Below are positions 50,726 through 59,728 of a stretch of DNA of 64,000 bases, piece by piece (positions within the stretch are counted from its first letter, which is position 1; the number at the start of each line of letters is the position of its first letter). The stretch covers positions 1 through 64,000 of the forward strand of contig CAYUNE010000043.1 in NCBI GenBank assembly GCA_964446115.1, written 5' to 3'. The notes beneath the pieces were generated by a model, which made no database searches, was not told the origin of the DNA, and saw only the letters and a program-made list of their open reading frames with translations. The stretch comes from CAYUNE01 sp964446115 (GTDB lineage Bacteria; Desulfobacterota; Desulfobulbia; Desulfobulbales; Desulfobulbaceae). The position numbers were made by a program, and so were the translations under genes.

Positions 50726-52211
50726 GGTTTTCCTTCCTGCGGGCAAAACGCAGCCGGGGCCGACGGCCGGAATGCCAGTACTCCGGAGTGAGCAGAATGA
50801 CAACCGTGTAGAGTTCAAGACGGCCGGCCAACATGCAGAAGATGAGCACCAGCTTGGCCGCCGCGGGCAGGTGGCCGAAATTCTGCGTGGGACCGACAAG
50901 ATGCAGGCCGGGACCGATATTGTTCAGGGTGGCGATCACCGCGGTGAGCCCGGTGACGATATCCACCCCGCAGCCGGTGACCAGCAGGCTGGCAACCAGG
51001 AAAAAGACCAGATAGATGCCGAAGTAGCCGAGAATGGCGATGAGAACGTCATTGGCCACCTTGGCCTCTTCCAGCTTGACAGTGAGTACCTGGCGGGGAT
51101 GAATGAGCTGGCGCAGTTGCAGACGGGCGTACTTAAAAAAGAGCAGGAAACGGATCACCTTGATTCCGCCGCCGGTGGAACCGGCACAACCGCCCACGAA
51201 CATAAGAGCCACCAGCATCACGCCGCACACCGGTACCCAGCCGTCGAAATCAGCTGTTCCAAAGCCGGTGGTTGTGATGATGGAGACCACCTGGAACAGG
51301 GTGTCCCGCAGGTTTGAGCCCAAATTGGTGTAGGTGCCGGATACCATGTTGGCAGCGGCGATCAGCGCGGTTGTGCCCAAAATCAGGCTCAGATAAAAGC
51401 GCACTTCCTCACTTTTCCAGTAGACCTTGCGCCGGCCGCGCAGGGCGTGGAAATGGAGAGCGAAGTTCATACCCGCAAGCACCATGAAGACCACGATCAC
51501 GGACTCCACATACAGCGAGTTGAAATAAGCAATACTCTCAGAATGATTGGAAAATCCTCCGGTAGCCAGGGTAGCGAAGGAATGGGTGACGGCATCGAAA
51601 AAATCCAGTCCGCCCAGCATGAGCAGGATGGTTTCGATCACGGTGAGAAGCAGATAAACACTCCACAGAATCCGTGCGGTATCCTGGATGCGCGGGGCCA
51701 GCCTGTCCTTGGTAGGTCCGGGCATTTCCGCCTGATAGAGCTGCATGCCGCCGATACCGAGAAGGGGCAGGATGGCCAGGGTGAGAAGAATGATCCCCAT
51801 CCCTCCCAACCAGTGGGTCAGCATCCTCCAGAAGAGCACGCTGCGCGGCAAAACCTCGATCTTGCTCAGAATGGTTGAGCCGGTGGTGGTGAATCCGGAC
51901 ATGGACTCGAAAAAGCAGTCGATAAAACTGTTCAGGCATCCGGACAGGTAAAAGGGCAGGGCCCCGAGCAGGGCCAGCACCAGCCAGCTGAAGACGACAA
52001 TGGCGAAACCCTCCTTGTAGCCGAGTTCCTTTTCGGGGAGAAAGATCAGCACCAGCAGACCGCCGAGCAGCAAGCCGAGAGAGGAGCAGAGCACGAAGGA
52101 CTGCACCATGCCGTCGTGATAGTAAAGCGAAAAGGGTATGGGGGTGAGCAGAACCAGCGACAGGATGATAATCAGTTTGCCGAGGAGATTGAGAACACCG
52201 CCGAGTCGCAT
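50718..52211 (-). CDS. trkH: Trk system potassium channel subunit TrkH
   Basis: A 497-residue channel protein with four pore repeats: MSGFTTTGSTILS, FATLATGGFSNHS, ITTTGFGTADFDGW and IATLNNIGPGLHLVG hold the selectivity filters. It takes up K+ and is gated by TrkA. It starts 11 bp after trkA and overlaps mnmG by 8 bp. It is distinct from the KtrB protein at 33,722, which is shorter and pairs with the single-RCK KtrA. Confidence 0.93.
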   Translation of the reverse strand: MRLGGVLNLLGKLIIILSLVLLTPIPFSLYYHDGMVQSFVLCSSLGLLLGGLLVLIFLPEKELGYKEGFAIVVFSWLVLALLGALPFYLSGCLNSFIDCFFESMSGFTTTGSTILSKIEVLPRSVLFWRMLTHWLGGMGIILLTLAILPLLGIGGMQLYQAEMPGPTKDRLAPRIQDTARILWSVYLLLTVIETILLMLGGLDFFDAVTHSFATLATGGFSNHSESIAYFNSLYVESVIVVFMVLAGMNFALHFHALRGRRKVYWKSEEVRFYLSLILGTTALIAAANMVSGTYTNLGSNLRDTLFQVVSIITTTGFGTADFDGWVPVCGVMLVALMFVGGCAGSTGGGIKVIRFLLFFKYARLQLRQLIHPRQVLTVKLEEAKVANDVLIAILGYFGIYLVFFLVASLLVTGCGVDIVTGLTAVIATLNNIGPGLHLVGPTQNFGHLPAAAKLVLIFCMLAGRLELYTVVILLTPEYWHSGRRPRLRFARRKENHD

Positions 52212-52222
52212 GGCCTCTGGTT

Positions 52223-53578
52223 TCAGCGGTCGCTTTTGGCAAAGAACGCCTCGACCTCCCGGGCGGCATCCTTGGCGAAAAAGATGATCAGGCGGTCACC
52301 GGGATGGATCTCCGTGGTACCACTGGGGATAATCACCTCCTCACCCCGGACGATGGCGCCGATGAGCGCGTCCTTGGGCAGCGGCAGATCCTTGAGAGCC
52401 TTGCTGCTGAAACGCTGATGGTCGGTGACCGTCAGTTCCACCACTTCGGCATCGGTATCGAGAATGGTGACCACGGAAATAGTCGAGCCGCCGCGGACAT
52501 AACGCAGAATCATGTCCGCCGCAACCTGGCGGGGCGAAAGAGTGACGTCGATCCCCAGTTTGTCCAGCAGGGGAATGAAATCACTGTGGATGATTTTGGT
52601 GATACAGCGCTTGGTCCCGTGATGCTTTGCCAGCAGGGAGCCGAGGATATTGGTGGTGTCGGAACGGGTGACGGCGATAATCAGATCGGCCTGATCGATA
52701 TCCTCTTCCAGCAAAGCCTGGGCCTCGAGTCCGTTGGCATTGAGCACCATGGTCTTGATCAGGTTTTCCGAGAGAAACTCACAGCGCTCCGGATCCCTCT
52801 CAACCAGTTTGACCTCTATTCCCAGTTCCTCCAGATGCCGGGCGGTGAGATAACCGATATCACCGCCGCCGAGAATGAAAACCAGCTTCGGCGGCTTGCT
52901 GGAAAAGCCGAAGAGCTCCTCCACGGTATCGAGTTCATCCTTGCGGATCATGAGATAGATCTTGTCGCCTGCCTGGATGGTGTCGCCACCATGGGGAATG
53001 ATGGTCTCTCCCCGGCGGATGATGGTGGTGAGGATATAATGCTGCGAGCCGTGCCGCTGCTTCATCTCCTGGAGTGAAAGGCCGATGAATCGACAGTCTT
53101 TGGGCACATGGTAGCCCAGCAGGGCCACCTTGCCGTCGGCAAAATCAGCGGTATCGAAGGCAGCGGAGATGTGAATGAGCTTGATAATCTCCTCGACCAT
53201 GGCCCAGTTGGGGCTGATGGCCAGGTCAATGCCCAGGGCCTCGTCGTCAAAGGATTGATTGGGTGCGAGAAAATCTTCACTGCGCACCCGGGCGATCCTG
53301 GTTTTCACCTCATACTGCCGGGACATGTAACAGGCGACCAGGTTGACCTCATCGCTGTTGGTAACGGCAATGAAAAGATCGGTCTTGGCAATGCCCGCCT
53401 CGGCCAGCACCTTGGCGGAGGCACCGTTGCCGCAGACGGTCATGATGTTGAGCTCGCGTTCAATCTGCTTGAGGGCGTTTTCGTTGCGGTCCACCAGGAT
53501 CACCTCCTGGCCCTCGACGGAAAATTTCTCGCAGAGGGAATGACCCACCTGGCCTGCGCCGACAATCATTATCCGCAT
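52223..53578 (-). CDS. trkA: Trk system regulatory subunit TrkA (double RCK)
   Basis: A 451-residue cytoplasmic protein with two tandem RCK halves. MRIMIVGAGQVGHSL and VFILGGGDIGYLTAR are the two NAD-binding glycine motifs, each followed by a TrkA_C domain (about 140-225 and 370-450). It gates TrkH in response to nucleotides. GAAGAGTGGG before the ATG supports the start. A strong promoter and a leader hairpin lie upstream, so it leads the trkA-trkH-mnmG-lgt operon. Confidence 0.95.
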   Translation of the reverse strand: MRIMIVGAGQVGHSLCEKFSVEGQEVILVDRNENALKQIERELNIMTVCGNGASAKVLAEAGIAKTDLFIAVTNSDEVNLVACYMSRQYEVKTRIARVRSEDFLAPNQSFDDEALGIDLAISPNWAMVEEIIKLIHISAAFDTADFADGKVALLGYHVPKDCRFIGLSLQEMKQRHGSQHYILTTIIRRGETIIPHGGDTIQAGDKIYLMIRKDELDTVEELFGFSSKPPKLVFILGGGDIGYLTARHLEELGIEVKLVERDPERCEFLSENLIKTMVLNANGLEAQALLEEDIDQADLIIAVTRSDTTNILGSLLAKHHGTKRCITKIIHSDFIPLLDKLGIDVTLSPRQVAADMILRYVRGGSTISVVTILDTDAEVVELTVTDHQRFSSKALKDLPLPKDALIGAIVRGEEVIIPSGTTEIHPGDRLIIFFAKDAAREVEAFFAKSDR

Positions 53579-53614
53579 TGCCCACTCTTCACTGTTCTTG
53601 ATCTTTCGCCTCGA

Positions 53615-53631
53615 CAGTCGGATGCCGACTG
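53615..53631 (-). promoter_or_regulatory. Hairpin in the trkA leader
   Basis: A perfect seven-base stem CAGTCGG / CCGACTG (53615-53621 with 53625-53631) with the three-base loop ATG (CAT on the transcript strand) lies in the transcribed leader, between promoter and ribosome site. It may stabilise the mRNA or be bound by a regulator. Confidence 0.4.
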
Positions 53632-53656
53632 TCTCCGGATCCGGAAAACGGAAAAT

Positions 53657-53685
53657 ATTATAGACCTGAATACAATTCTTTGCAA
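53657..53685 (-). promoter_or_regulatory. Strong promoter of the trkA-trkH-mnmG-lgt operon
   Basis: On the minus strand TTGCAA (53685-53680), 17 bases, then a perfect TATAAT (53662-53657). Transcription would start about 70 bases before the trkA ATG. It lies just after the methyltransferase gene stop, so trkA does not depend on read-through. Confidence 0.72.
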
Positions 53686-53704
53686 TTGCATTCCTCCGGC
53701 CGCT

Positions 53705-54529
53705 TCATTCCCGCGGCTGCCAGGAAATATAGGCCCAGACGGGCGGCCGGCGGCGCCGAATCTCCCAATCTCCCCGGGATGATCGCCGGGCAATGGAGCG
53801 GACATAGGCGGCCAGGGCCTCCCTTTCCTGTGTCTTCAACTCTTCCCGGAACATCCAGAGAAATCCCTCCACCGCCTTGTCCAGGGATGCGTAGCTTTGG
53901 GTTTCATCCAGCCGGATGAAGTCGACCCGGGCCTCGATCCCCATCTGGTAGAGCAGATTTAAGGTATAGATGTAGTCGGGCCCCAGCTTCATGGGCCTGC
54001 CCACGGCTGCGAAGGCATCGGGATCAAGCGGTCCGTGGCGGACACGGTCGGTGATGACGACAAGCTCGCCGGCAAAGGCTGTCGCCTTTTCCAGAGCTGC
54101 CTGCAAATCAGCCACCGACAGGGAGCGCGAAGCAATGACCACATCGTGGACGGTAATGGATCGCTTCCGCCAGTCATCCTCCCAGGAAGCCTGAACCGCA
54201 GAGATATTGCCAATCTTCCGCCGGGAAGCCTCCTCCCTCAGCAGGGCCAGCATGCGGGAGGAGAAGTCAACGGCGGTCACCCGGCGGACAACCTTTGCCA
54301 GGGGCAGGGCCAGGGTTCCGGGCCCGCAACCCATATCCAGAACCCGCCAGCCGGGCTGCGGCTGCAGCAGGTGCAAAAATTTTTCGATGTAGACGGAGCG
54401 ATGAGTCCGCTGCCGGAAGGAATCCGCCCGGGCATCCCACGAAGCGGCACTGCGTTTTTTCCCGGAGCCCTTGTTTTTCCGGGCCAGACTCCACATCCTG
54501 TTCCAGTCGATCTGGTCATACTGTCTCAT
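53705..54529 (-). CDS. Class I SAM-dependent methyltransferase
   Basis: A 274-residue enzyme with motif I VLDMGCGPGTLALPLA, motif II VTAVDFSSRM, then VHDVVIASRSL and an extended C-terminal part ending in VWAYISWQPRE. It resembles Methyltransf_11/25 proteins of Deltaproteobacteria whose substrates are unknown; the tail looks like that of enzymes acting on small molecules. It is divergent from rpmH and precedes trkA, but has no functional link to either that I can see. Confidence 0.8.
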   Translation of the reverse strand: MRQYDQIDWNRMWSLARKNKGSGKKRSAASWDARADSFRQRTHRSVYIEKFLHLLQPQPGWRVLDMGCGPGTLALPLAKVVRRVTAVDFSSRMLALLREEASRRKIGNISAVQASWEDDWRKRSITVHDVVIASRSLSVADLQAALEKATAFAGELVVITDRVRHGPLDPDAFAAVGRPMKLGPDYIYTLNLLYQMGIEARVDFIRLDETQSYASLDKAVEGFLWMFREELKTQEREALAAYVRSIARRSSRGDWEIRRRRPPVWAYISWQPRE

Positions 54530-54559
54530 GGTACCGGCTCAAAATTACGTTGAAATAAT

Positions 54560-54589
54560 TTGACAGACCCACAAACCTGTGGTTAATAT
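54560..54589 (+). promoter_or_regulatory. Candidate rpmH promoter with a DnaA-box-like site
   Basis: TTGACA (54560-54565), an 18-base spacer and TAATAT (54584-54589). Inside the element, TGTGGTTAA (54578-54586) is one base from a DnaA box on the other strand, and CCACA/TGTGG form a small inverted repeat. The leader to rpmH would be about 155 bases. One box is not an origin; dnaA and a box cluster are absent. Confidence 0.45.
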
Positions 54590-54751
54590 GAAAGATTTAC
54601 GCATCAGTGATTTCCACTCCGAAAAGGGGAGTCCGGAAGCGACGGACCAGCGGCGAGATCCTCCGGGAAACAATATTCCAAAAAAGGTCGTCGGTCCCGA
54701 AAGACAATGACAAAATTTGATAATTTTAGAAAGAAAATTTAGGAAGAAAAA

Positions 54752-54886
54752 ATGAAGAGAACATATCAACCAAGCAAAATCAAACGGAAACGCACCCATG
54801 GTTTTCGCAAACGCATGCGGACCAGGGCCGGCCGTGCCATCATCAACAGCAGACGGGCAAAGGGCCGCAAGCGACTGTCGGCATAA
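54752..54886 (+). CDS. rpmH: 50S ribosomal protein L34
   Basis: A 44-residue, very basic protein beginning MKRTYQPSKIKRKRTHGF and containing RMRTRAGRAIINSRRAKGRK, the full L34 signature. AGGAAG lies eight bases before the ATG. It is too short for ordinary gene callers with a length cut-off, but complete. It starts the block rpmH-rnpA-yidD-yidC-jag-mnmE, and its stop is one base before the rnpA start. Confidence 0.97.
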   Translation: MKRTYQPSKIKRKRTHGFRKRMRTRAGRAIINSRRAKGRKRLSA

Positions 54887-54887
54887 G

Positions 54888-55247
54888 GTGAGTAGTGCAG
54901 CTTCCCGGGCCCTCCCCCGCTCCCATCTGCTGAAAAAAGGACGGGAGTTTGAAAAGGTGTATCGCCGGGGACGACGGCTGCGGACAAGGGGATTTTCCCT
55001 GATTTTCGTTGCAAACGATGTGCAGTATAACCGGCTAGGTATCAGCATTCACAGAAAACTCAAGGGTGCTGTCAGGCGAAACAGAATCAAGAGAATCGTG
55101 AAAGAGACATTCCGCAACAATCGCTCTCTCTTTCCCCCGTCAGCGGATATTGTCATCACCGTCCGTCCGGATTTCCCCTATTCCACTCCCGATGAATTCC
55201 GTGCAGCGGTAGCCGGGATCACGCCTGCCGCCCAGGCATCCAGGTAA
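54888..55247 (+). CDS. rnpA: Ribonuclease P protein component
   Basis: A 119-residue basic protein that binds RNase P RNA for tRNA 5'-end processing. The RNR motif is AVRRNRIKRIVKETFR, preceded by LGISIHRKL and followed by a hydrophobic strand DIVITVRPDF. The frame is open from 54798 inside rpmH. I choose GTG 54888, directly after the rpmH stop, which gives the normal RnpA length; translational coupling to rpmH is likely. A CTG/ATG start further in is not available before LKKGREF. Confidence 0.92.
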   Translation: MSSAASRALPRSHLLKKGREFEKVYRRGRRLRTRGFSLIFVANDVQYNRLGISIHRKLKGAVRRNRIKRIVKETFRNNRSLFPPSADIVITVRPDFPYSTPDEFRAAVAGITPAAQASR

Positions 55248-55259
55248 CGGACTTGCGCC

Positions 55260-55496
55260 ATGAAACCAGTCAAAGCGATCACACTGCCGGCGCGGGTGTG
55301 CATCGCGCTCCTCAAGGGATACGGATATTTCATTTCACCATTATTGCCGCCCTCCTGCCGATATACTCCCACCTGCTCCCGCTATGCCCTGCAGGCCGTT
55401 CAACGGTACGGAGCCTTCCGGGGAATGATACTGGCCGCGGGCCGTCTCCTTCGCTGTCATCCATGGGGAGGATGCGGCCACGATCCGCTTAAATGA
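55260..55496 (+). CDS. yidD: Membrane protein insertion efficiency factor YidD
   Basis: A 78-residue protein with a short amphipathic N-terminus and the family core YFISPLLPPSCRYTPTCSRYALQAVQRYG and RLLRCHPWGGCGHDP. The three conserved cysteines of YidD are present. It helps YidC insert membrane proteins. It starts 12 bp after rnpA, in the expected order. Confidence 0.95.
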   Translation: MKPVKAITLPARVCIALLKGYGYFISPLLPPSCRYTPTCSRYALQAVQRYGAFRGMILAAGRLLRCHPWGGCGHDPLK

Positions 55497-55614
55497 GAAA
55501 TTTCGTTCATTTATTGCCCGGCAAGCTCTTTGCGCGAAAAATGTCGAAATGATAGCTCCATAACTCGCCCGTCCGCGTCGCGGGCTTCAACGCAGAGGAA
55601 AAAACAAGACAGCA

Positions 55615-57279
55615 ATGGACTTATACAGAGCCTTTCTGGCGGTCGTTCTCTCCTTCATCGTCCTTTTCGGGTACCAGTACCTCTTTGTGAAACCCCAGCC
55701 GAAACAGGCAGTGGAACAGACCGTCCGGGAGGAACGTTCCGCACCCGGGTCAACGCAATCCTCCTCACCCGCAACGGCAGCCGCACCAAAGACCGTTGCC
55801 GAAAAACCCATTATCAGCACCGTTAAGGAAGCGGCAAACGACCTTCCGGCAAAAGACGTTGCCGTCGAAACTCCCTACTACTCCGCAGTCTTTTCCGGAA
55901 GGGGAGGCGGGGTCAAAAGCTTTCTGCTGAAAAAATACCGCCGGGAAAACAGGGCGGATGCCGATCTGATGCAGTTGGTCAAGACCAGTCAAAGCCATGA
56001 ACTGCCTCTCATCTTCACCCCCTTTGCCCATAGTTCCACACCCCTGCCGCTTTATGATCCGGACCGGGAAAGCCTTGAAGTGACCCAAAAGGACGGCAAA
56101 CAGTCTGTGACTATGAAAGCCGAACTCAACGGTCTCCGGATCATCCGCACCATGACCTTTGATGCGGAGGGATATTCATTCGACATGACCTATACCCTGC
56201 ACAACCCCTCCTCCCAGGCGATGGAGATTGCGCCGGCGTTGTACCAGACCAATCAACCCTTTTCGCAGACCAAGGCGTTTAACCGCTATCAGTTCGGCGG
56301 TCCGGTTCTTTACACAGCCGACGAGGGCGTCAAGGAGATCAAGGCAAAAAAACTTGCCGAGGGGCCGCAACTCTTCCAGGGAGATATCCAGTGGACCGGT
56401 TATGAAGACAACTACTTCATCAGTGCCGTTATCCCGCTTACCGAATCCTCCCGCACGGTCAAAGCCCAGGCCGTCGGCAAGAGCGTCATCACCGTCCTGG
56501 AAGACCCGGTGGCTGTCCTGCCGGCGGGCGGTGAAAAAAAATTCACCTATAAGGTGTACCTGGGCCCCAAAAAACTCTCCATTCTCGAAGCCGTGAACCA
56601 CAACCTCTCCAAGGCGGTCAACTTCGGCTGGTTCGATATGCTGGCCCGTCCAACGCTCTGGCTCCTCAACTTTCTGTATAAATACGTTAAAAATTACGGT
56701 GTCGCCATTATCCTGGTAACCATCTTCATCAAGCTGCTCTTCTGGCCCATCACCCAGAAGGGCATGAAGTCGATGAAAAACATGCAGAAACTGCAACCAA
56801 AGATCGCCAAGCTCAAGGAAAAGTACAAGGACGATCCCACCAGGATGAACCAGGAGATGATGACCCTTTACAAGACCTACAAGGTCAATCCGGTGGGGGG
56901 CTGTCTGCCGATGCTGGTTCAGATTCCTGTTTTCTTCGCCCTGTATAAGGTGCTGCTGCAGGCGATCGAACTGCGACATGCCCCGTTCATGCTCTGGATC
57001 ACCGATCTGTCGGCGCCGGACCGCTTACCCATAGGTATCGACATTCCCTATCTGGGCGGAATCCCGGTCCTTACTCTGCTGATGGGCGGATCCATGTTTT
57101 TACAACAGAAGATGACTCCCAGCACCGGCGATCCCACTCAACAGAAGATCATGATGATGCTGCCGGTGGTCTTCACCTTTATGTTCATCAAATTTGCATC
57201 GGGACTGGTGCTCTACTGGTTTATCAACAACCTTCTCTCAATTCTTCAGCAACAGCTGATCAACCGGCAGACCAGATAA
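55615..57279 (+). CDS. yidC: Membrane protein insertase YidC
   Basis: A 554-residue Gram-negative-type YidC: N-terminal helix (5-24), a large periplasmic beta-supersandwich domain (about 60-345) and the five-helix insertase core (about 355-550), with the conserved coupling helices KMKSMKNMQKLQPKIAKLKEKY-like segment and NPVGGCLPMLVQIPVFFALYKVL. It inserts and folds inner-membrane proteins with or without Sec. The 118-bp gap after yidD holds no gene. Confidence 0.96.
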   Translation: MDLYRAFLAVVLSFIVLFGYQYLFVKPQPKQAVEQTVREERSAPGSTQSSSPATAAAPKTVAEKPIISTVKEAANDLPAKDVAVETPYYSAVFSGRGGGVKSFLLKKYRRENRADADLMQLVKTSQSHELPLIFTPFAHSSTPLPLYDPDRESLEVTQKDGKQSVTMKAELNGLRIIRTMTFDAEGYSFDMTYTLHNPSSQAMEIAPALYQTNQPFSQTKAFNRYQFGGPVLYTADEGVKEIKAKKLAEGPQLFQGDIQWTGYEDNYFISAVIPLTESSRTVKAQAVGKSVITVLEDPVAVLPAGGEKKFTYKVYLGPKKLSILEAVNHNLSKAVNFGWFDMLARPTLWLLNFLYKYVKNYGVAIILVTIFIKLLFWPITQKGMKSMKNMQKLQPKIAKLKEKYKDDPTRMNQEMMTLYKTYKVNPVGGCLPMLVQIPVFFALYKVLLQAIELRHAPFMLWITDLSAPDRLPIGIDIPYLGGIPVLTLLMGGSMFLQQKMTPSTGDPTQQKIMMMLPVVFTFMFIKFASGLVLYWFINNLLSILQQQLINRQTR

Positions 57280-57325
57280 ACTCCGGCGAAAAACGGTCCC
57301 GATAAAACTACAGGAATGACGACAA

Positions 57326-58216
57326 ATGGCTTCAACCAGTGATTTTTACGGGGAAAGCGTACCAGAGGCTCTCAAGCAGGCCTGCAGAAAACTGGCCACC
57401 ACCCAGGAAAACCTCGATGTCTCGGTTCTGGAAACCGGTTCCCCCGGTATCTTCGGCCTTTGCAAGAAAAAAGCCCACATCCGCGTCTCTCTCAAAAGCG
57501 AACCAAAGAAAACAGAGACCATGGACACCAAGGGGGATGCGGGAAACAAGCGGTCTCCGGCGCCTTCGCCCCAGAAAAAGCCCTCCCCGCAAACCCCTGA
57601 CCGATCAGCGCCGAAACCGTCCTCCCCTGCCCCATCCTCCCGGGAAAGCGCAACGGCATCCGCCAAAAGCAGGCCGGTTGAACTGTCTGAAGAAAATCTT
57701 GATACCATCCGTGCGGATCTTGTGCAGGTTCTAAGCCTCATGGGATATCCGGGTGAGGTGGATATCAGCGCCGAGGGTGACAAAGTACAGTGCAGCATCA
57801 GCGGCGAACATGAACAGGTTCTTATCGGTCCGGGCGGCAAGACCCTGGACAGCCTGCAGTATCTCATGGGAAAAATGGCCGGTAAACGGCTGGCCACCCG
57901 GATTATGCTCTCCCTGGATGCCGGTGATTTTCGCCGGAAGCGGCTGGATGACCTGAAAAAACAGGCCCTGGATTATGCCGATCAGGTCAAGGAGGACGGT
58001 AAAACCCGCTCCATTGCCTCGCTCAATCCCTCCGAGAGAAGGGCCGTTCACCTGGCCCTGCAAAACGACAGGGATATTCGCAGCCGCAGTGTCGGCGGCG
58101 GCCTTTTCAAAAAGGTACTCATCTATCCACCCGGAAAGGGGAAAAAGCCGTCCCACCGGAAAAAGGGTAAAAAGTCAGCAAGTCAGAGCGACAACAGCAC
58201 CGCTTCCCAGCAGTAG
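57326..58216 (+). CDS. jag: RNA-binding protein Jag/KhpB
   Basis: A 296-residue protein. The Jag_N domain (1-50) contains YGESVPEALKQA and GSPGIFGLCKKKAHI, then comes a long Lys/Pro/Ser-rich linker (about 60-120), a KH domain with IGPGGKTLDSLQYLMGKMA, and an R3H domain with LNPSERRAVHLALQND. It binds RNA and is commonly downstream of yidC. The C-terminal tail is very basic and Ser-rich. The extended linker is longer than in most relatives I know. Confidence 0.93.
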   Translation: MASTSDFYGESVPEALKQACRKLATTQENLDVSVLETGSPGIFGLCKKKAHIRVSLKSEPKKTETMDTKGDAGNKRSPAPSPQKKPSPQTPDRSAPKPSSPAPSSRESATASAKSRPVELSEENLDTIRADLVQVLSLMGYPGEVDISAEGDKVQCSISGEHEQVLIGPGGKTLDSLQYLMGKMAGKRLATRIMLSLDAGDFRRKRLDDLKKQALDYADQVKEDGKTRSIASLNPSERRAVHLALQNDRDIRSRSVGGGLFKKVLIYPPGKGKKPSHRKKGKKSASQSDNSTASQQ

Positions 58217-58254
58217 ACAACATCAGCAGTAGTTGAAAACAGCCGATCCCATTC

Positions 58255-59643
58255 ATGAGCGGCCCCCAGACCAACGATACCATCGCCGCCATCGCAACCG
58301 CCCCCGGCACCGGCGGCATCGGCATTGTCCGCATCAGCGGCACCCGGGCCCCAGCCATCCTGCGCGCTCTCTTCCAGCCCCGCAATCCCCGGACCTCCTA
58401 TCGCAGTCACCACCTCTACTACGGTACCATTCGGGCGGATGACGGAACCGTTCTCGATGAGGTGCTTGCCGTCCATATGCGGGCACCGAAAACCTATACC
58501 ACCGAGGATGTGGTCGAGATTCACTGCCACGGCAGCCATCTGGCCCTGCAGGGCGTTCTTGCCCAGGTACTCAAGCAGGGGGCCAGACCGGCCCGCCCCG
58601 GCGAGTTTACCCTCCGGGCCTTTCTGGGCGGCCGTATCGATCTCACCCGGGCCGAGGCCGTTGTCGACCTGCTCGGGGCCAAGAGCAGCAGCGGTCTGCA
58701 CATGGCCCTTTCCCAGCTTGAGGGAGAACTGCAGCGACGGGTGGAGGAAATCCGCCGGACACTCGTCACCATGCTCGCCGGTATCGAGGTGGCCATCGAC
58801 TTTCCCGATGATGAAGTGGAAATCATGGACCGCCAGCAGCTCGACAGGAAGCTGAAATCGGAAGTAGAAGAGCCTCTAAGGGAGCTGATCGAACAAGCGG
58901 ATCAGGGAAGGATTTTCCGTGAGGGGGCGATGGTGGTCATAGCCGGACGGCCGAATGTGGGTAAATCGAGCCTGCTCAATGCCCTGCTGAAGGAAGAGCG
59001 GGCCCTGGTTACCCCGGTTCCCGGCACGACCCGGGATACCATTGAAGAGTATATCGCCATCAGGGGAGTGCCCATCCGGCTGATCGATACCGCCGGCATC
59101 CGGGACGACGCCGGCACCATTGAGGAGTTGGGAATCCGTCGGGCCCGGAACAAACTGACCGATGCCGACCTGGTGCTGCTCATGATCGACGGTTCCCGGC
59201 CGCTCAGCGCCGCCGATCATGAGCTCTATCAGCAGGTTGAAAGCAGGGATCCGCTCCTGGTCATAAACAAAATCGACATCGGCGGCAAAGAAGGTACAGA
59301 CGATTATCGTCGTCTCTTTCCCCACCGGCGCCGACTTTTTATCTCAGCGGCAAAACAGATGGGTCTCGACAGACTGCAGGAGGCAATTTACAGCCGCCTC
59401 ACCGGCGACGCCGGCCACTGGGACGGGAAGACCTGCGCCCCCAATACCCGCCACCGGGTCATTTTCGAAAAGACCCTGGAGGCCTGCATCCGTCTGCGGC
59501 AGGGATTAAACAGCGGCCTGCCCGCCGATCTCATTGCCGTTGAGCTGCAGGGCGCGCTGGACTCCCTTGCGGATATCATCGGCATCACCACCACCGAGGA
59601 TGTCCTGGAGACCATTTTCTCCAGATTCTGTATCGGCAAATAA
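58255..59643 (+). CDS. mnmE: tRNA modification GTPase MnmE
   Basis: A 462-residue protein. The N-terminal folate-binding domain starts TIAAIATAPGTGGIGIVRISG. A helical domain contains the GTPase insert with G1 GRPNVGKSS, G2/G3 TTRDTIEEYI and DTAGIRD, G4 NKID, and the C-terminal CIGK, whose cysteine is a catalytic hallmark. With MnmG (encoded at 48,842) it makes cmnm5U34 in tRNA. It ends the rpmH block. Confidence 0.96.
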   Translation: MSGPQTNDTIAAIATAPGTGGIGIVRISGTRAPAILRALFQPRNPRTSYRSHHLYYGTIRADDGTVLDEVLAVHMRAPKTYTTEDVVEIHCHGSHLALQGVLAQVLKQGARPARPGEFTLRAFLGGRIDLTRAEAVVDLLGAKSSSGLHMALSQLEGELQRRVEEIRRTLVTMLAGIEVAIDFPDDEVEIMDRQQLDRKLKSEVEEPLRELIEQADQGRIFREGAMVVIAGRPNVGKSSLLNALLKEERALVTPVPGTTRDTIEEYIAIRGVPIRLIDTAGIRDDAGTIEELGIRRARNKLTDADLVLLMIDGSRPLSAADHELYQQVESRDPLLVINKIDIGGKEGTDDYRRLFPHRRRLFISAAKQMGLDRLQEAIYSRLTGDAGHWDGKTCAPNTRHRVIFEKTLEACIRLRQGLNSGLPADLIAVELQGALDSLADIIGITTTEDVLETIFSRFCIGK

Positions 59644-59728
59644 TCCCTGCCGATCCCGGCGCCAGGAAGTGAATTACCGTCCCTGCTCCCGGCGGCGGGA
59701 AGAATCCCGGGACCGGCGACACCGGCCG

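Noticed and set aside
54530..54751. Chromosomal replication origin next to rpmH
   Set aside because: Only one near-match to a DnaA box was found, no cluster or A/T-rich unwinding block, and dnaA/dnaN are absent.
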